Of a DNA stretch of 64,000 nucleotides, positions 24,201 through 35,167 are shown one piece after another. A model generated the notes under the pieces. It saw nothing but the letters and a program-made list of their open reading frames with translations, ran no database searches and was not told the DNA's origin. The position numbers were made by a program, and so were the translations under genes. The first letter of the stretch is position 1. Each line of letters opens with the position of its first letter. Source of the DNA: Neelides folsomi (taxonomy: Eukaryota > Arthropoda > Collembola > Neelipleona > Neelidae); NCBI GenBank assembly GCA_034687125.1, contig JAQGBZ010000111.1, positions 120,228 to 184,227 on the forward strand, written 5' to 3'.

Positions 24201-27200
24201 CCCGTTGACGTCCACCAAATGGCTCAAATCATTAAAGATAAAATAAAAGAGAAGGGAAAGCCGGGGCTGACAATGGAGGGAGACCCGTTGATCGTGGAAA
24301 GAACTTTGTATTCCCTCAATATGAAAAAGATTCCGAGGACGCGGAAACAACAGGAGAAGGACGCACTTAGTATGGCAAAAGCGAGTGTTAAGAGCCCAAA
24401 GGAAGCCGAACTAGATAACAAAGTTGTGAAGGAACTCATCAACGACTTTCGAGAGCGGGTGAAGAAAGGGAAAAAGGCGGATTGCGAAAGTTCTCGCAGT
24501 TCCATCAAGAGACTCCTCTCGGCCCAATTTATGAAGGAGGAAGAGGGAGAGACGGACGATCTCGTTACGGATAAGTACGTGGCAAGGGAGGCCACCGAAT
24601 ATGTAATAGAGGAATTAATTCAAGAGGCTGGGGAAAGGGCAGGTTGGGAAAACCTCTTTAATTCACAATGGAGCAAATCCGCCCACGCTCATTCCATCTA
24701 ATTCTCTTTCTCATTTTTCTCCATAAAGGGCGGACCGAGTTGGAGGAGTTGACTAACGTTAATCAGCTTTTGCTAATGACTGTTGTTGAGCTTCTTGCTA
24801 AGGAAAAGGGAAATGGGAATAATGCCCTTACCGACAATCAGTAATTTATTATAAAAATTAATTATCATAATGTGAATAAAATTATTAGTTTCGCTTTTCA
24901 TATACACCTTCGCTGATCGTGAGAAACCTTGAATAATCTAATTATGAGTTCATTATTTTACTTAATTATGTCAGATGCTTCAAAATCTTCCAAAAAGCTC
25001 ATACACGAGTGAAAAACATCATGGTCCCAAGACTCACTCCGGAATGCAAACTTTCTGAAACTGACCTCAACACTTTTGTAGATAAAATTTACAATTCAAA
25101 TCCATCCAATGAAACTGATGAACTTATTGACATCCGAAGGAATTATGTCATATTTAAAGTAATCTTTAAAAGAGCTTAAGAATGTGAAGATAATGATTAT
25201 TTTATAACTCCTTACTTAATGTTATTATTATTGTGAAAATGTGTTGACAATAGAAAGTGGGCCAAGCAAGTTTGGTCTCATGTTGGGAGGGATATCGAAG
25301 GGAAATGAGAGCTCAGGCCACGACTTTACTCGCTGCTGAATCGAGACAAGATTTCCTAAGAGCTTCCATTCAATTTGTGGAAGGGGCGATACAAGAAGCG
25401 GCGAGACTCATTGGGTCTTGTGATCCCTTCGGAGCAAAAGGAAAGGCCCCGAATCTCCCTAAAGACCTTGACGTGGAGAATATTAAAGAGGCGCTTTTCC
25501 CAGTTTTGGAGGAGATCATTGAAACGAGCGAAATTTTAGCCACAGGTATTATGAAACATCTTTGGACTCATTTCCATTTATGAATCTCTAAATGATATTT
25601 ATGCCTTTCTTTTCTATTATTCTATAGGTGGAATGCATAAGGCTCGAGTAAGTTTTTTTAATTCTTTTTTGCGCTATTTATTAATGAAATGTAATTAAGA
25701 TAAGATCTGTGATCGATGAACTAATTAGTGCTCGTGTGTGTAAACACATTATTATAAAGACGCACTTCCATATTTGTGTTTATTCGTTTTAAAAAGTTCC
25801 CCATTGGCGTTTTTCCACATTCAATTAAAAACTAACCAACTGAAACTTATATTGTAACATGTATCAGCAAAGTATATTAAAAGAAAGTAATGACAAGCTC
25901 ATTATAGCATGTTACTATCTTTGTAACATATTTTAATTCTTTGAACTTACTTAAATGGTTGTTAATTGAATAAGGGAAGTTTTCCATGTACTTGCTCTCG
26001 TTTGATGTTTGCTTTGCTGCTTTCTTTACATCTTTTGATAAGGTCCATCAATGTTCGATGTTTGATCTTGAAGCAAAAAAGTTTTAAATTATCTCACACT
26101 GACGGAAGTGAGTGCTTATATAAAAAATAAAACACCATTAAAACTTTAAACAGTTCTCCACAAGTGCATAGGGAGAGGAAATTTAAAAAGTTTTAAGGTT
26201 AAATAAATATTAACTGAACTTATAAGAATCGTTTTCAACATTTTTTGAGATCAAGGTTCTTGGCTTTTACTTCCAATACAAATATTAAAAATATAATCCA
26301 ATAATCGGATAACAAACTTATGAAATATTCTATATTAAAAAATCAAGATACAGATATCCACTTATATTTAGTTAACGTTAACATTATGTTTCTTATAAAA
26401 TGTAGTATTTAATTGTGATAATAATAATGTTTGTTAATTGAGTTGTTTAAAAATTCAATTAAAAATTAATTTCTTAATCAGGAAGTGGCAATAGCAGAAG
26501 AGCAATACAAAGCAACAACGTCTATATTCGTCGATGAGTTGTTTCACAAAGTGTATGATGCAGTGCTCGACATCAAACCCTGGGTTCCTGAAGGCCCAGG
26601 CGGAGAAGATTTGAAAAGGGCCAAATACCCATACATTTCTCGTCCAACTCGTCTCGTCTTCAATCGCCCTATTATTCCTCACTATGAAAAGCTGATGTCA
26701 ACCATGATTGGGGACTACTTAAAAGTAATGAATTTCTCTCAAAATGTTTTAAATATTTAAACTTCATTTCCGCTTCTAATTGTAGACGAACAAGACAATC
26801 AAAGTTCTCCACATGCAGAAGTTCCCATTGGAGGAATGCGGCCTTCTTTCTCTCATGGCTGGCCTGAGGCTGAATATGTATGGAAATGAATTCATCCCAA
26901 TCTTAATAGCAACTCATAATTAACTTTGACAATATTTTATAAATATTATATATAGGACAATGGTACTTCTTGATCTTTCATGCAATGCTTTGGGATGTGA
27001 GGGAATGAAAGAGTTGGGGCCGTACATTGCGGAAAATAAATCATTGAAGCATCTTGTTTTGAAAACTAACCAAATCAGAGATGCTGGAATGAGGTTTGTT
27101 CCGCTTTTCTCACAATGTTATTTGAGCTTCAACGAATGACTCTTTTTATTCACATTGTGTTTTCAAGGTATATCACGGACAATGTTGTCTCTTCCAATTT

Positions 27201-27851
27201 GATCAGTTTGGATATTTCGAAAAATGGGCTGACGGATGTGAGTTTGGATCCATTCTTTGCCATTTTCACTGCAACGAAGCTTAAAAGCATTTATTTATGG
27301 GGAAGTCAATTTGAGTTTACAACATTCCAAGTAAATTATTAATTACTTCTTGATTACTTTCTTCACTTCGTTATTAATTTGTCAAAAGTTAATTAAATTT
27401 AATTAATGTCTTTTCCTCAATCATAAAAACTTCTCTATAGCTAATGAAAAGATTAATGACTTTGGATTACATTCGACAAGATCACACTGATGTATATTTG
27501 CAAGAATATCAAGGACAGGTGATTTTACATAAAATTATAAGTTATTAATAACATTCTTAAATTCAACATAATCAAATAATGAGCAATATTCAATAATAAT
27601 TAATGGTTTATGTTGATATTTAACTTATTCTTACAAGCATGTTTTAATCAATAAAATGAAGATTGAATTTAAAATTTCAGGTATTTGTTGTGAAAAACTC
27701 TCAAATCCGAGATGTAAACGAATGGCACGAAGTTCCCCCAATCCGAGGAGAAGAACTCAGCGTGCCACTTTACTTTTTGGAAGATTCTCACAAAGAAGCT
27801 CCATCCATCTCACTTTACGTGCCTATGACTCCTCCAGTTTCTCCTAAATAA
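21282..27851 (+). CDS. Leucine-rich-repeat protein with a large helical insert, 940 aa, 17 exons
   Basis: I do not recognise the exact orthologue. Exons: 21282-21430, 22108-22240, 22317-22366, 22501-22588, 22728-22908, 23685-23791, 24021-24642, 24729-24840, 24975-25158, 25254-25545, 25628-25647 (a 20 nt microexon), 26482-26724, 26786-26877, 26956-27093, 27168-27330, 27441-27518, 27681-27851. All phases agree. Residues ~20-150 contain ribonuclease-inhibitor-type LRRs (KLNLAYNNIEDKGLKLL, MELNLMKNNF, SLKLCGNKIGN). Residues ~200-720 are non-LRR: charged, Lys/Glu-rich and mostly predicted helical. LRRs return at ~740-850 (LLDLSCNALGCEGMKEL, HLVLKTNQIRDAGM, LISLDISKNGLTD), followed by a Pro/acidic tail ending TPPVSPK. 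No signal peptide or membrane segment is visible, so it is probably intracellular. An AATAAA lies at 27973. Function unknown; a scaffold or ciliary role would be a guess. Confidence 0.85.
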
Positions 27852-28920
27852 TAGACTCAACTCATCTACCAACTTTCCCACTTTTGAAACCGATTCTCCC
27901 AACCACCTTTTTGTCATCCTCCCCTTTCAAAAAGACCTTCACTCTCAAAACCGAACTTCGGTAAAAGTTTGTAATAAATCGGACTTGACAAGATGTTCTT
28001 ACCTCTTCACCACTCTTTATAAACCATTATATAAACAACCCACACACATCCTCCTACTTAAACTTGTATGACACACTTTAATTTTGTTAGTTCACTAATC
28101 GAATAGAGTTGAATTTGGAGTGAAGTGGGAAAAGGAAAAGCCAACTTCATTTAAAACTTCAAACCATTTCATGAATTTCGCCATTTCACCAAATTCACAT
28201 TACAGCAGAGTTTGAAACCTTTATGCAAATAATTCAATTAATTATTTATGTTGAATATGATGCCCTTTGCCTCTAACTTAATTTTGTGTCAACGGCCCAA
28301 ACTTCATAGTTTGTCATATTTCATTCTTTATATTTACATGAAAATTTCACATTATGAACAATAAACTATAAACTACAATGAACTATAAACAAATTAACTG
28401 ACTAAACTCAGACTAATATCGGATATGCAGGGGCTATCTATTATAAAAGTGCAAATGCATCAAAATAATTATTATTTATGTAAATTAGTAAACATTCATT
28501 AGATTATTTAATTAAAAGCTATAAATGTAATCTTAATTGAAATAAGGATAACTTATTGTTAGTGCATTTTGAAGTTCAATTCTTAGCTTAGGAGTAAAAG
28601 CATAGGATTGAAGGAGAATGGTTTAACATAGCATAGGAATAAATGACTTTATAAAGCGAGGAATAAAAAGAAGAAGTAAACGGCCATCTAGTAACAATGG
28701 CCTGCCAACCGACTCCTGCTGCGGTTTCAACTTCATACATATCTTCCTCAATAGAATCAAAGTTCCTCACTTCACTTCCTTCAAAAGTTGATAACATTTG
28801 GGTGTTCCGACAAACATAGTTAAAAAGTAAATACCATCAGGGTTAGTCACCACTCTCTCTCGCCCGTTTTCGACCAGACCGGCATTATTTGGGGGATTTT
28901 TTGACAGCTGACCGGCCAAA
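27852..28920. other. Intergenic region before ARPC2
   Basis: Contains the probable 3' UTR of the LRR gene (AATAAA at 27973-27978) and the ARPC2 promoter/5' UTR. A minus-strand open frame at 28588-28797 has no recognisable family, signal or splice support, and I do not call it a gene. Confidence 0.5.
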
Positions 28921-30450
28921 ATGATTCTTCTAGAGATTAACAATCGGATATTGGAGGATACCCTTAATTTGAAATTTAAAAACGCTCTAAATGGGTAAGA
29001 AAATGTCAAGTGTCAATATTAGCATACGAACTAAAATGTATAAATATCTTTTGTCGCTTGTCTTATGAGATGTTTAAATTTAATTGCAAAATTAAATGTT
29101 CTTGTAGAGGAAAAGCCGATTCGCTGGACATACTCCTGGCAGATTTTGACGGTGTGATGTTTCACATTTCTAATCATAATGGCGACAAAACTAAGATAAA
29201 GGTGATTTCATTGTTATTTTAAGATATCAAATAATATGAGAGTATTATAAAGTTAAATTCATAAAGATATAATTCATATTTGGGATTAGAAATTTTTATG
29301 TTGTGAATTGGATTATTTAGGTGAGCATCTCATTAAAGTTTTTCGAACAATTGAAAGAACACGGAGCTGACGATTTACTGAAAAGAGAATATGGATCATT
29401 TCTTCTATATCCACCGGAAGATGGTTAGAAACCTCATATTATATCACATCTAATTTTCATCTTATGGTGAATTATAAACATATTTAATTTAATTTTAGGA
29501 TACAGCGTTTCACTCCTTTTCGATCTTGACAATGTACCATCCGATTGGGAAGATGTTGTCAAAAAAGTTGGGATTTTGAAGAGGAATTGCTTTGCTTCTG
29601 TGTTTGAAAAGTATTTTGAATTTCAAGAAAAGGGAATTGAAGGCCAAAAACGAGCTGTTATTCATTACAGAGATGATGAGACTATGTAAGTCAACTCGGG
29701 TCAACAATTCATTTAAACTATTTGAATAACATTGAAATATTTATTACGCATTATTAACCTATACAATGAATAAGTGAACCAAAACAATAAAAATGAATTT
29801 TTTTAATTAGGTATGTTGAAGCTCAGTCAGACAGAGTGACCATAGTATTCAGCACAGTATTCCGAGACGAGGACGACGTTGTCCTTGGGAAGGTATTTAT
29901 GCAAGAGTTCCGCGAAGGACGTCGAGCCTCCCACACTGCACCCCAAGTCCTCTTCTCTCATCGAGAGCCTCCTCTTGAGCTCCAAAACACTGGTGCCAAA
30001 ACTGGTGATAACATTGGGTACATTACCTTCGTCCTCTTCGCACGGCACACGAATTCGGAGGCGAGGGATAATACAATTAATCTTATCCACATGTTCCGTG
30101 ATTATCTTCATTACCATTTGAAATGTTCGAAAGCTTACATTCACTCAAGAATGAGGGCAAAAACGTCAGAATTCCTCAAGGTCCTCAATAGGGCCCGACC
30201 CGAGGCCAAAAATGTTGAAAAGAAAACAATAACGTGAGTTTTAAGTCTTTTAAATTATTAAATTTAATTTAACTTTTAAGAAAGATCTTACTATCTTACA
30301 AATATGGTAGTTCGATACAAGTTTCCATTCTATTATCTTGTTTATGTAAATCTAAAATTCAGTTATCCAATTCCAATGTGTCTTACGAAAGACATCTAAT
30401 TTTTATTTTAAATTTTTTTCAGCGGGAGGACGTTCATTCGTCGTGAATAA
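28921..30450 (+). CDS. Arpc2: Actin-related protein 2/3 complex subunit 2 (ARPC2/p34)
   Basis: Scaffold subunit of the Arp2/3 complex, which nucleates branched actin; it contacts the mother filament together with ARPC4. Exons: 28921-28994, 29108-29201, 29321-29423, 29499-29685, 29811-30233, 30423-30450, giving 302 aa (human 300). Near-identical family blocks run throughout: [69 protein letters not shown]-like [31 protein letters not shown], and [14 protein letters not shown]. It ends [12 protein letters not shown]. The start codon is the family start. A poly(A) signal is likely at 30645-30650. Nothing is missing. Confidence 0.98.
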
Positions 30451-31445
30451 TGAAGAAATAAGGAAAGTTTTACCTTCATGTTTAATTAGCTTATTAAGTA
30501 ATTTCTATTAAATTCTATAAAGCGCAGGCAAGATATTAATGTTCACTTTTTTATAATTTTTAATTAATCTTAAAATAGTTTGGAAGTTTGAGCCGGTTAA
30601 ACCAATTATTTTTAATAGGGTTCAAGAGCTTGAAAAAGTTTGGTAATAAAATCATTGAACAATTTTTTAATCATGTTAAAATCTTATTGAAATGTTCGTC
30701 TACTTAATAATATATATATATATATGTTTAGTAATAGATATAGAGTTTTGAATTAAGCACCTTCCCATGTGCATTATAATCGATATTATAACACTCTTTA
30801 AAATTGTAGATGCTCGAATGTTCGTTCGTTTCTGACCAATGCCCTTTATAACTTCCGAGGGCATTAAATGTGAACACTAATATCTTTTTGCGCTTTACTG
30901 ATGTAAATTAAAACATTTAATGTATTATTTATAAATAATAATAATGTTATTAGTTAAGTAAACTATTACATTATCTTCATACTTCATAATTACCTTATAA
31001 TTACACTACGAATAATGATGCAATAATAATTTAATTCCTCATCCATTTCATGTTAGATTAGATTAGCAAAAATCAATAATTCGAATAATAAACACATAAA
31101 TCTTTAATCACATTTTATAAGTCTTCACATTTTTTCGGATAATTAACCATTAATGTCCATCATATTTCTTTTAATCTAAGGTTACTTACGGATATTTACA
31201 CTAATTTGTATAAAGAGCTTGGTAAATGTGTACCTATCAGTATTTTATTTTATTATTTTTTGTCATTTTTTACTTTAATCTTATTTAACTATTAAGTATT
31301 ATATAACGACCGTAGGCATATTCAAAATAAATAAGGGGAGGCATTAGAGATTAGACAAAATAGTCAGCAGAGCAGTTAATTTGACTGATTTATTACCTGC
31401 TTTTACTTTTAATTACAACACGTCTTCCATCATTTTGAATACACC
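30451..31445. other. Intergenic gap between ARPC2 and the ARMC9-like gene
   Basis: About 1 kb, AT-rich. It includes an AATAAA at 30645-30650 and a short (TA)n run near 30709-30725. No gene seen. Confidence 0.55.
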
Positions 31446-32884
31446 ATGCTTGAGAAAGAAGAAGCTTATTCCGAACCATTCGAGAGCTTAACAGATCAAG
31501 AAGGAATTTCAGTCATCTCAGAAATTGAATCCATTGCTACCAACTCTGAATCTGACACTTGTTTGTCGATCCTCATTCCACCTGATCCCGAAGAAGAAAC
31601 TCTCAGAGTTTTCAATGGAGTTGTTTTACAGGTTATTTATCAAGGCTCGATTCTTTTAAAAACTACTTATGCACATACTTAATTCACTTTTATCAACCTG
31701 CTATATCTTTTAAACTTTACAAGAACATAGACTCTTATTAGATTCTCCGCATACAATTAGTTTTAAAGTTGTTTAATTTTAACTTTGTAGTTTATCGAAT
31801 TAAATGGTCTTGAAGAGTCATTCAAAGTCATAACAGATGAATGTCGTAAGAATGGACTTCCACTTCCAGAGGACCTCTTAAAACCAAAGAAGATCATTTT
31901 TACAAAGAAAGAAGCTGATGATTTTATGAAGTTTTTTGATTTAGAACAAGGAGAAAATCTATGGGAGGTTATACCCCATTCACTAAACACCGAATGTCAT
32001 ACTCATTTTTAAGATAATTAGTAAATAAAATATTAATTATGAATAGGTTTGGGAAAAGTTCATGTCAGGAATTGACACCACAATCGATTCAATAGATGAT
32101 TTTGTCAAGCTTACACTTTTTGTCCGAGTCTTCAAATCGGTTATTGTATTTCGTACACCGGATTCATCTGAAGATGACCGAAGCACAGCTATGGCTTCAC
32201 TTGGACGATACTTTCATTCAAAACTCGAGTTTCAAAGGGACGACGCTTTCCTCAATTTATTTGCTATGCCTCTTGTGATTGAGCCACAATCTCATCCAAA
32301 ATATGCCAATTTATTCAAGGTATGCATAATAGAAATTATGGGAGAGGAATATTGCAGTGTAAATAATAGGCGTCGTTCATAAAAATATGATTATATCTTT
32401 ATAATATAATTAATTCGAATCAAATCTTAGGATTCTTGGAAAGAAAATTTGAGAAGTCAAATCACAATTTGTTTCAAAAAATACTTTGAGATGAATCCTC
32501 CACTGACGAGAGAAAACTGCTATTTGAATTTAATGTACAATTACTGCAGTCAAGCAGAGGGCTATATGCCCCCTGACCCGAATGCAAATCTAAACGAGAA
32601 AGTCAAATACCTTAAAAGTTATTTGGAAATTTCCGAAGAGCGCTATTACAGACTTTTACGTAAAGAGTTTAATAATAATTAATTTTCCAATTTGTAATGA
32701 AATGAAATATTTAATATATTTGAAATTATATGTAATTTTATGGTTTGAAGGGGTGACTTCTATTTGTGTCCAATCATTGGAAGGAGCAATTGCAGGGAGA
32801 TTTCTCGATTTAAATGCAATTTCGAAAAGGATTCAGCTTATTTTCCCAGAAATTTTTGAGGATTTTGTTGAGGAGAATGAATAA
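31446..32884 (+). CDS. ARMC9 N-terminal-like (LisH-region) protein, 332 aa, lacking armadillo repeats
   Basis: Exons: 31446-31631, 31791-31967, 32047-32319, 32431-32659, 32751-32884; all phases agree and the total is 999 nt. After an acidic ~55-residue leader, the chain aligns with the first ~250 residues of vertebrate ARMC9: a LisH-like stretch (FIELNGLEESFKVITDECRK), ENLWEVWEKFM (ARMC9 has FFDLWEEHI), then FLNLFAMPLVIEPQSHPKYA and FKDSWKENLR (ARMC9: [27 protein letters not shown]). It ends with VTSICVQSLEGAIAGRFLD (ARMC9: VTAELVDSLEATVSGK). The frame stops where ARMC9 proceeds to its armadillo domain. ARMC9 acts at the ciliary base and tip in the Joubert-syndrome module (family knowledge). 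The identification is from memory of the family, without a search. If the last intron is retained, the protein ends early as RKEFNNN. An AATAAA overlaps the stop codon. Confidence 0.75.
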
Positions 32885-33521
32885 AAAATTATTTTTATTC
32901 ATATATATTAAAAAGTTATTTTTTCAACTTATTGTTAATGTTAATTGCGTTGATTGTAATATTTAAAATCATAAAGTCATCACGATTTACGATACTCTTA
33001 CTTTTTAGTTTTATTAACTATCTCTAACTTGTATGAAATGAAAAGGAATTATTTATTTAGCTTTAAATATTCGGTTTATTTTCTATTTAGTTTGCACATT
33101 GCATACACAATTAAGTAATTATTAGAATAGAACTCAATTTGTTTCACAGCTAAAACTTATACATATTTTAGTATTCATAAATTGCAATCACTGTTTACAA
33201 ATTGATTTGAAAGTATTTTCATACTTAGGATATTAAAAGTCATTAATCATTCATTGAGGGGAGCTCATTTGAAGTTAAAAAATTGTGAAAATGTATAAAA
33301 TGTAAAAAGTTACATGTCTGTGTTATTAGTTAGATAAGTGAAAAGCTTTAACACTAATTATATAAACACGATTTAAAAAGACTTGTAAAAAACTTTAATG
33401 GCAACAATGCATCTAATCTAATTAATTAATAAAATTGATATAATTTTATATTTAAAGTTCCTTGCTTTGAAAAAAAAGTAAAATTGATTTGAAATGTCTT
33501 TCATATTATCGACTATACCTA
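32885..33521. other. Intergenic gap
   Basis: About 0.6 kb of AT-rich sequence between the ARMC9-like stop and the left terminus of the mariner element. Nothing recognisable. Confidence 0.55.
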
Positions 33522-34449
33522 TACTAGGGAAGTGCGACCAAAATGTCCGACAGTAATATTCGATTTTTAAAAAAATATTAACATTTTTTCCAAGAATAAT
33601 GTATCAAATTGAAGCTTAATATGTGACGATTAAATACCATATCACTTATTCGAAAATTCCTCCTTGGTGCTTGGCACACTCCTTAAGACGCGCGATCCAC
33701 TTGTCAATCGCAGAACGAATTTGAATGATTGGATATTTCTTCCATGGTTTCTTCATATATTTTTTGAGGCTTACCAGATTTGCATGACTATATGAACAGG
33801 CATCCAGATCCAACTTACTCCATATGTCGTAGTCCAATGGGTTCAAATCTGGAGACGCCGAGGGCCAATCTCCCTTAGAAATGAAATTGGGAACGTTATT
33901 TTTCAACCATTCCTGAGTCTGCTTTGCTTGATAGGATGGGGCAGAATCCTGCATGAATTTCCAGTTTTTATCTTCAAAAAGGCCTTTGTTGAGTGGAAGA
34001 ACAATCGGTTCAGGATATCGGACTGGTAATTCGTTGCACGAAGCTTCACATCCTGCTCGACAAAGGGAAGTTTGGTCTTCCCTCTCCAACTTACCCCAAC
34101 CCAAATCATTACCGACACTGGATGATGCTGACGAGTAACTTTGCTCATTGATTTTGGAATATCCTTGGTAGATTTTGCGTAAATTTTATCGTTTTGCTTA
34201 TTAAAGTGCGCTTCAATGTAAAAATCTTAAACAAGCTTGAAAATTTTGACCTGAAGTTTGAATTACACCGTGCCTTTGTTTTTGGGCACCATTTTGATTT
34301 CTGGCGTTTAATAAAAGTGGCGTGGGTGGGGGGATGGGCGGCACGCCGTGGCGAGCCTTCCTCATGAAGGGGGCGGCGGGGAGCCTGCCCGAAAGCCAAA
34401 GAAAGGTAAAAATTGAGCAAGTCGGACACTTTGGCCGCCTCACCTAGTA
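33522..34449 (-). mobile_element. Decayed mariner-type (DD37D) transposon, 928 bp
   Basis: Imperfect ~30 bp terminal inverted repeats: the left end reads TACTAGG...CCAAAATGTCCGAC and the right end, reversed, reads TACTAGG...CCAAAGTGTCCGAC. Both are flanked by TA. At 928 bp it is shorter than a typical autonomous ~1.3 kb mariner. The transposase remnant is on the minus strand. A very GC-rich block (about 34310-34400) sits just inside the right end. Confidence 0.85.
33646..34240 (-). pseudogene. Mariner/Tc1-like transposase fragment, frameshifted and missing its N-terminus
   Basis: In one frame: HFNKQNDKIYAKS, VTRQHHPVSVMIWVGVSWRG and FVEQDVKLRATNYQSDIL. The sequence then shifts frame to EPIVLPLNKGLFEDKNWKFM, QDSAPSYQAKQTQEWLKNNV, DWPSASPDLNPLDYDIW and a C-terminus ending ECAKHQGGIFE. 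The spacing between the Asp of QDSAPS and the Asp of NPLDY is 37 residues, pointing to the DD37D (maT-like) group. The helix-turn-helix N-terminal half and the first catalytic Asp are absent or unrecognisable, and stop codons interrupt the segment near 34230. It cannot encode an active enzyme as it stands. Confidence 0.85.
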
Positions 34450-35167
34450 CATAGTTATAAAATTTTAATCTCGTTCAATTTCCTAATGACCAGTTTAGTG
34501 TAATATTATAAAAGTGTAACTCAAGTCTTTATTTTGATCTTTTGTTTCATATGAAAAGACGAAGCATTCTATGTATTTTAAACACTACTATAATTATCCC
34601 AATAAAAATTAGTGTTTTTTTAAACCACACTATTCGAATCCAACTAATGATAAAGCAATAACTTTAAATATCCAGTCTGCTAACTTACGGTTAACCAACA
34701 AAATACAATATAAAAAAACAATTATAACAATTAACTTATAATTGCTCGTAATAAATATTTTTCAATATAGTTTGCTATTTCAATAGGAAATTGTCATGCT
34801 GTTTAAGCATTGCTTAAATTAGACAACACATTCGTTAATGGTTGTACAAATAAATGATTATAAAAGTACACAATATGTAAACTAATAAAATCATGTAACA
34901 TATTTTTAAAATAAAATTAAATGTTATTTAAATGACTGACATTTTTGTTAAATAATTCAATAAATTTTCGTTAAATTATTTGTAATGGTAGGAATCTAGA
35001 AAATATGTTTTTGCATATAACAAAGCGTTAATATTGATATCTAACGCTAAATATTATTGAATCATAAAATAGTTAAGAAAACTTTACATAATTATTAGTG
35101 CAATTTTTCTTACAAAACTTTAAGCACTAGCTGCCTCAAAAACTACTAAAAATGAAATTATGAAGCT
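34450..35167. other. Intergenic gap downstream of dishevelled
   Basis: About 0.7 kb of AT-rich sequence, probably including the dishevelled 3' UTR at its right end. No gene seen. Confidence 0.55.

Noticed and set aside
28588-28797. Minus-strand open frame upstream of ARPC2
   Set aside because: No signal peptide, motif, splice partner or homologue; it lies in a gene-control region.
30705-30726. Short TA dinucleotide run
   Set aside because: Fewer than ten units in an AT-rich gap; not informative beyond a simple microsatellite.
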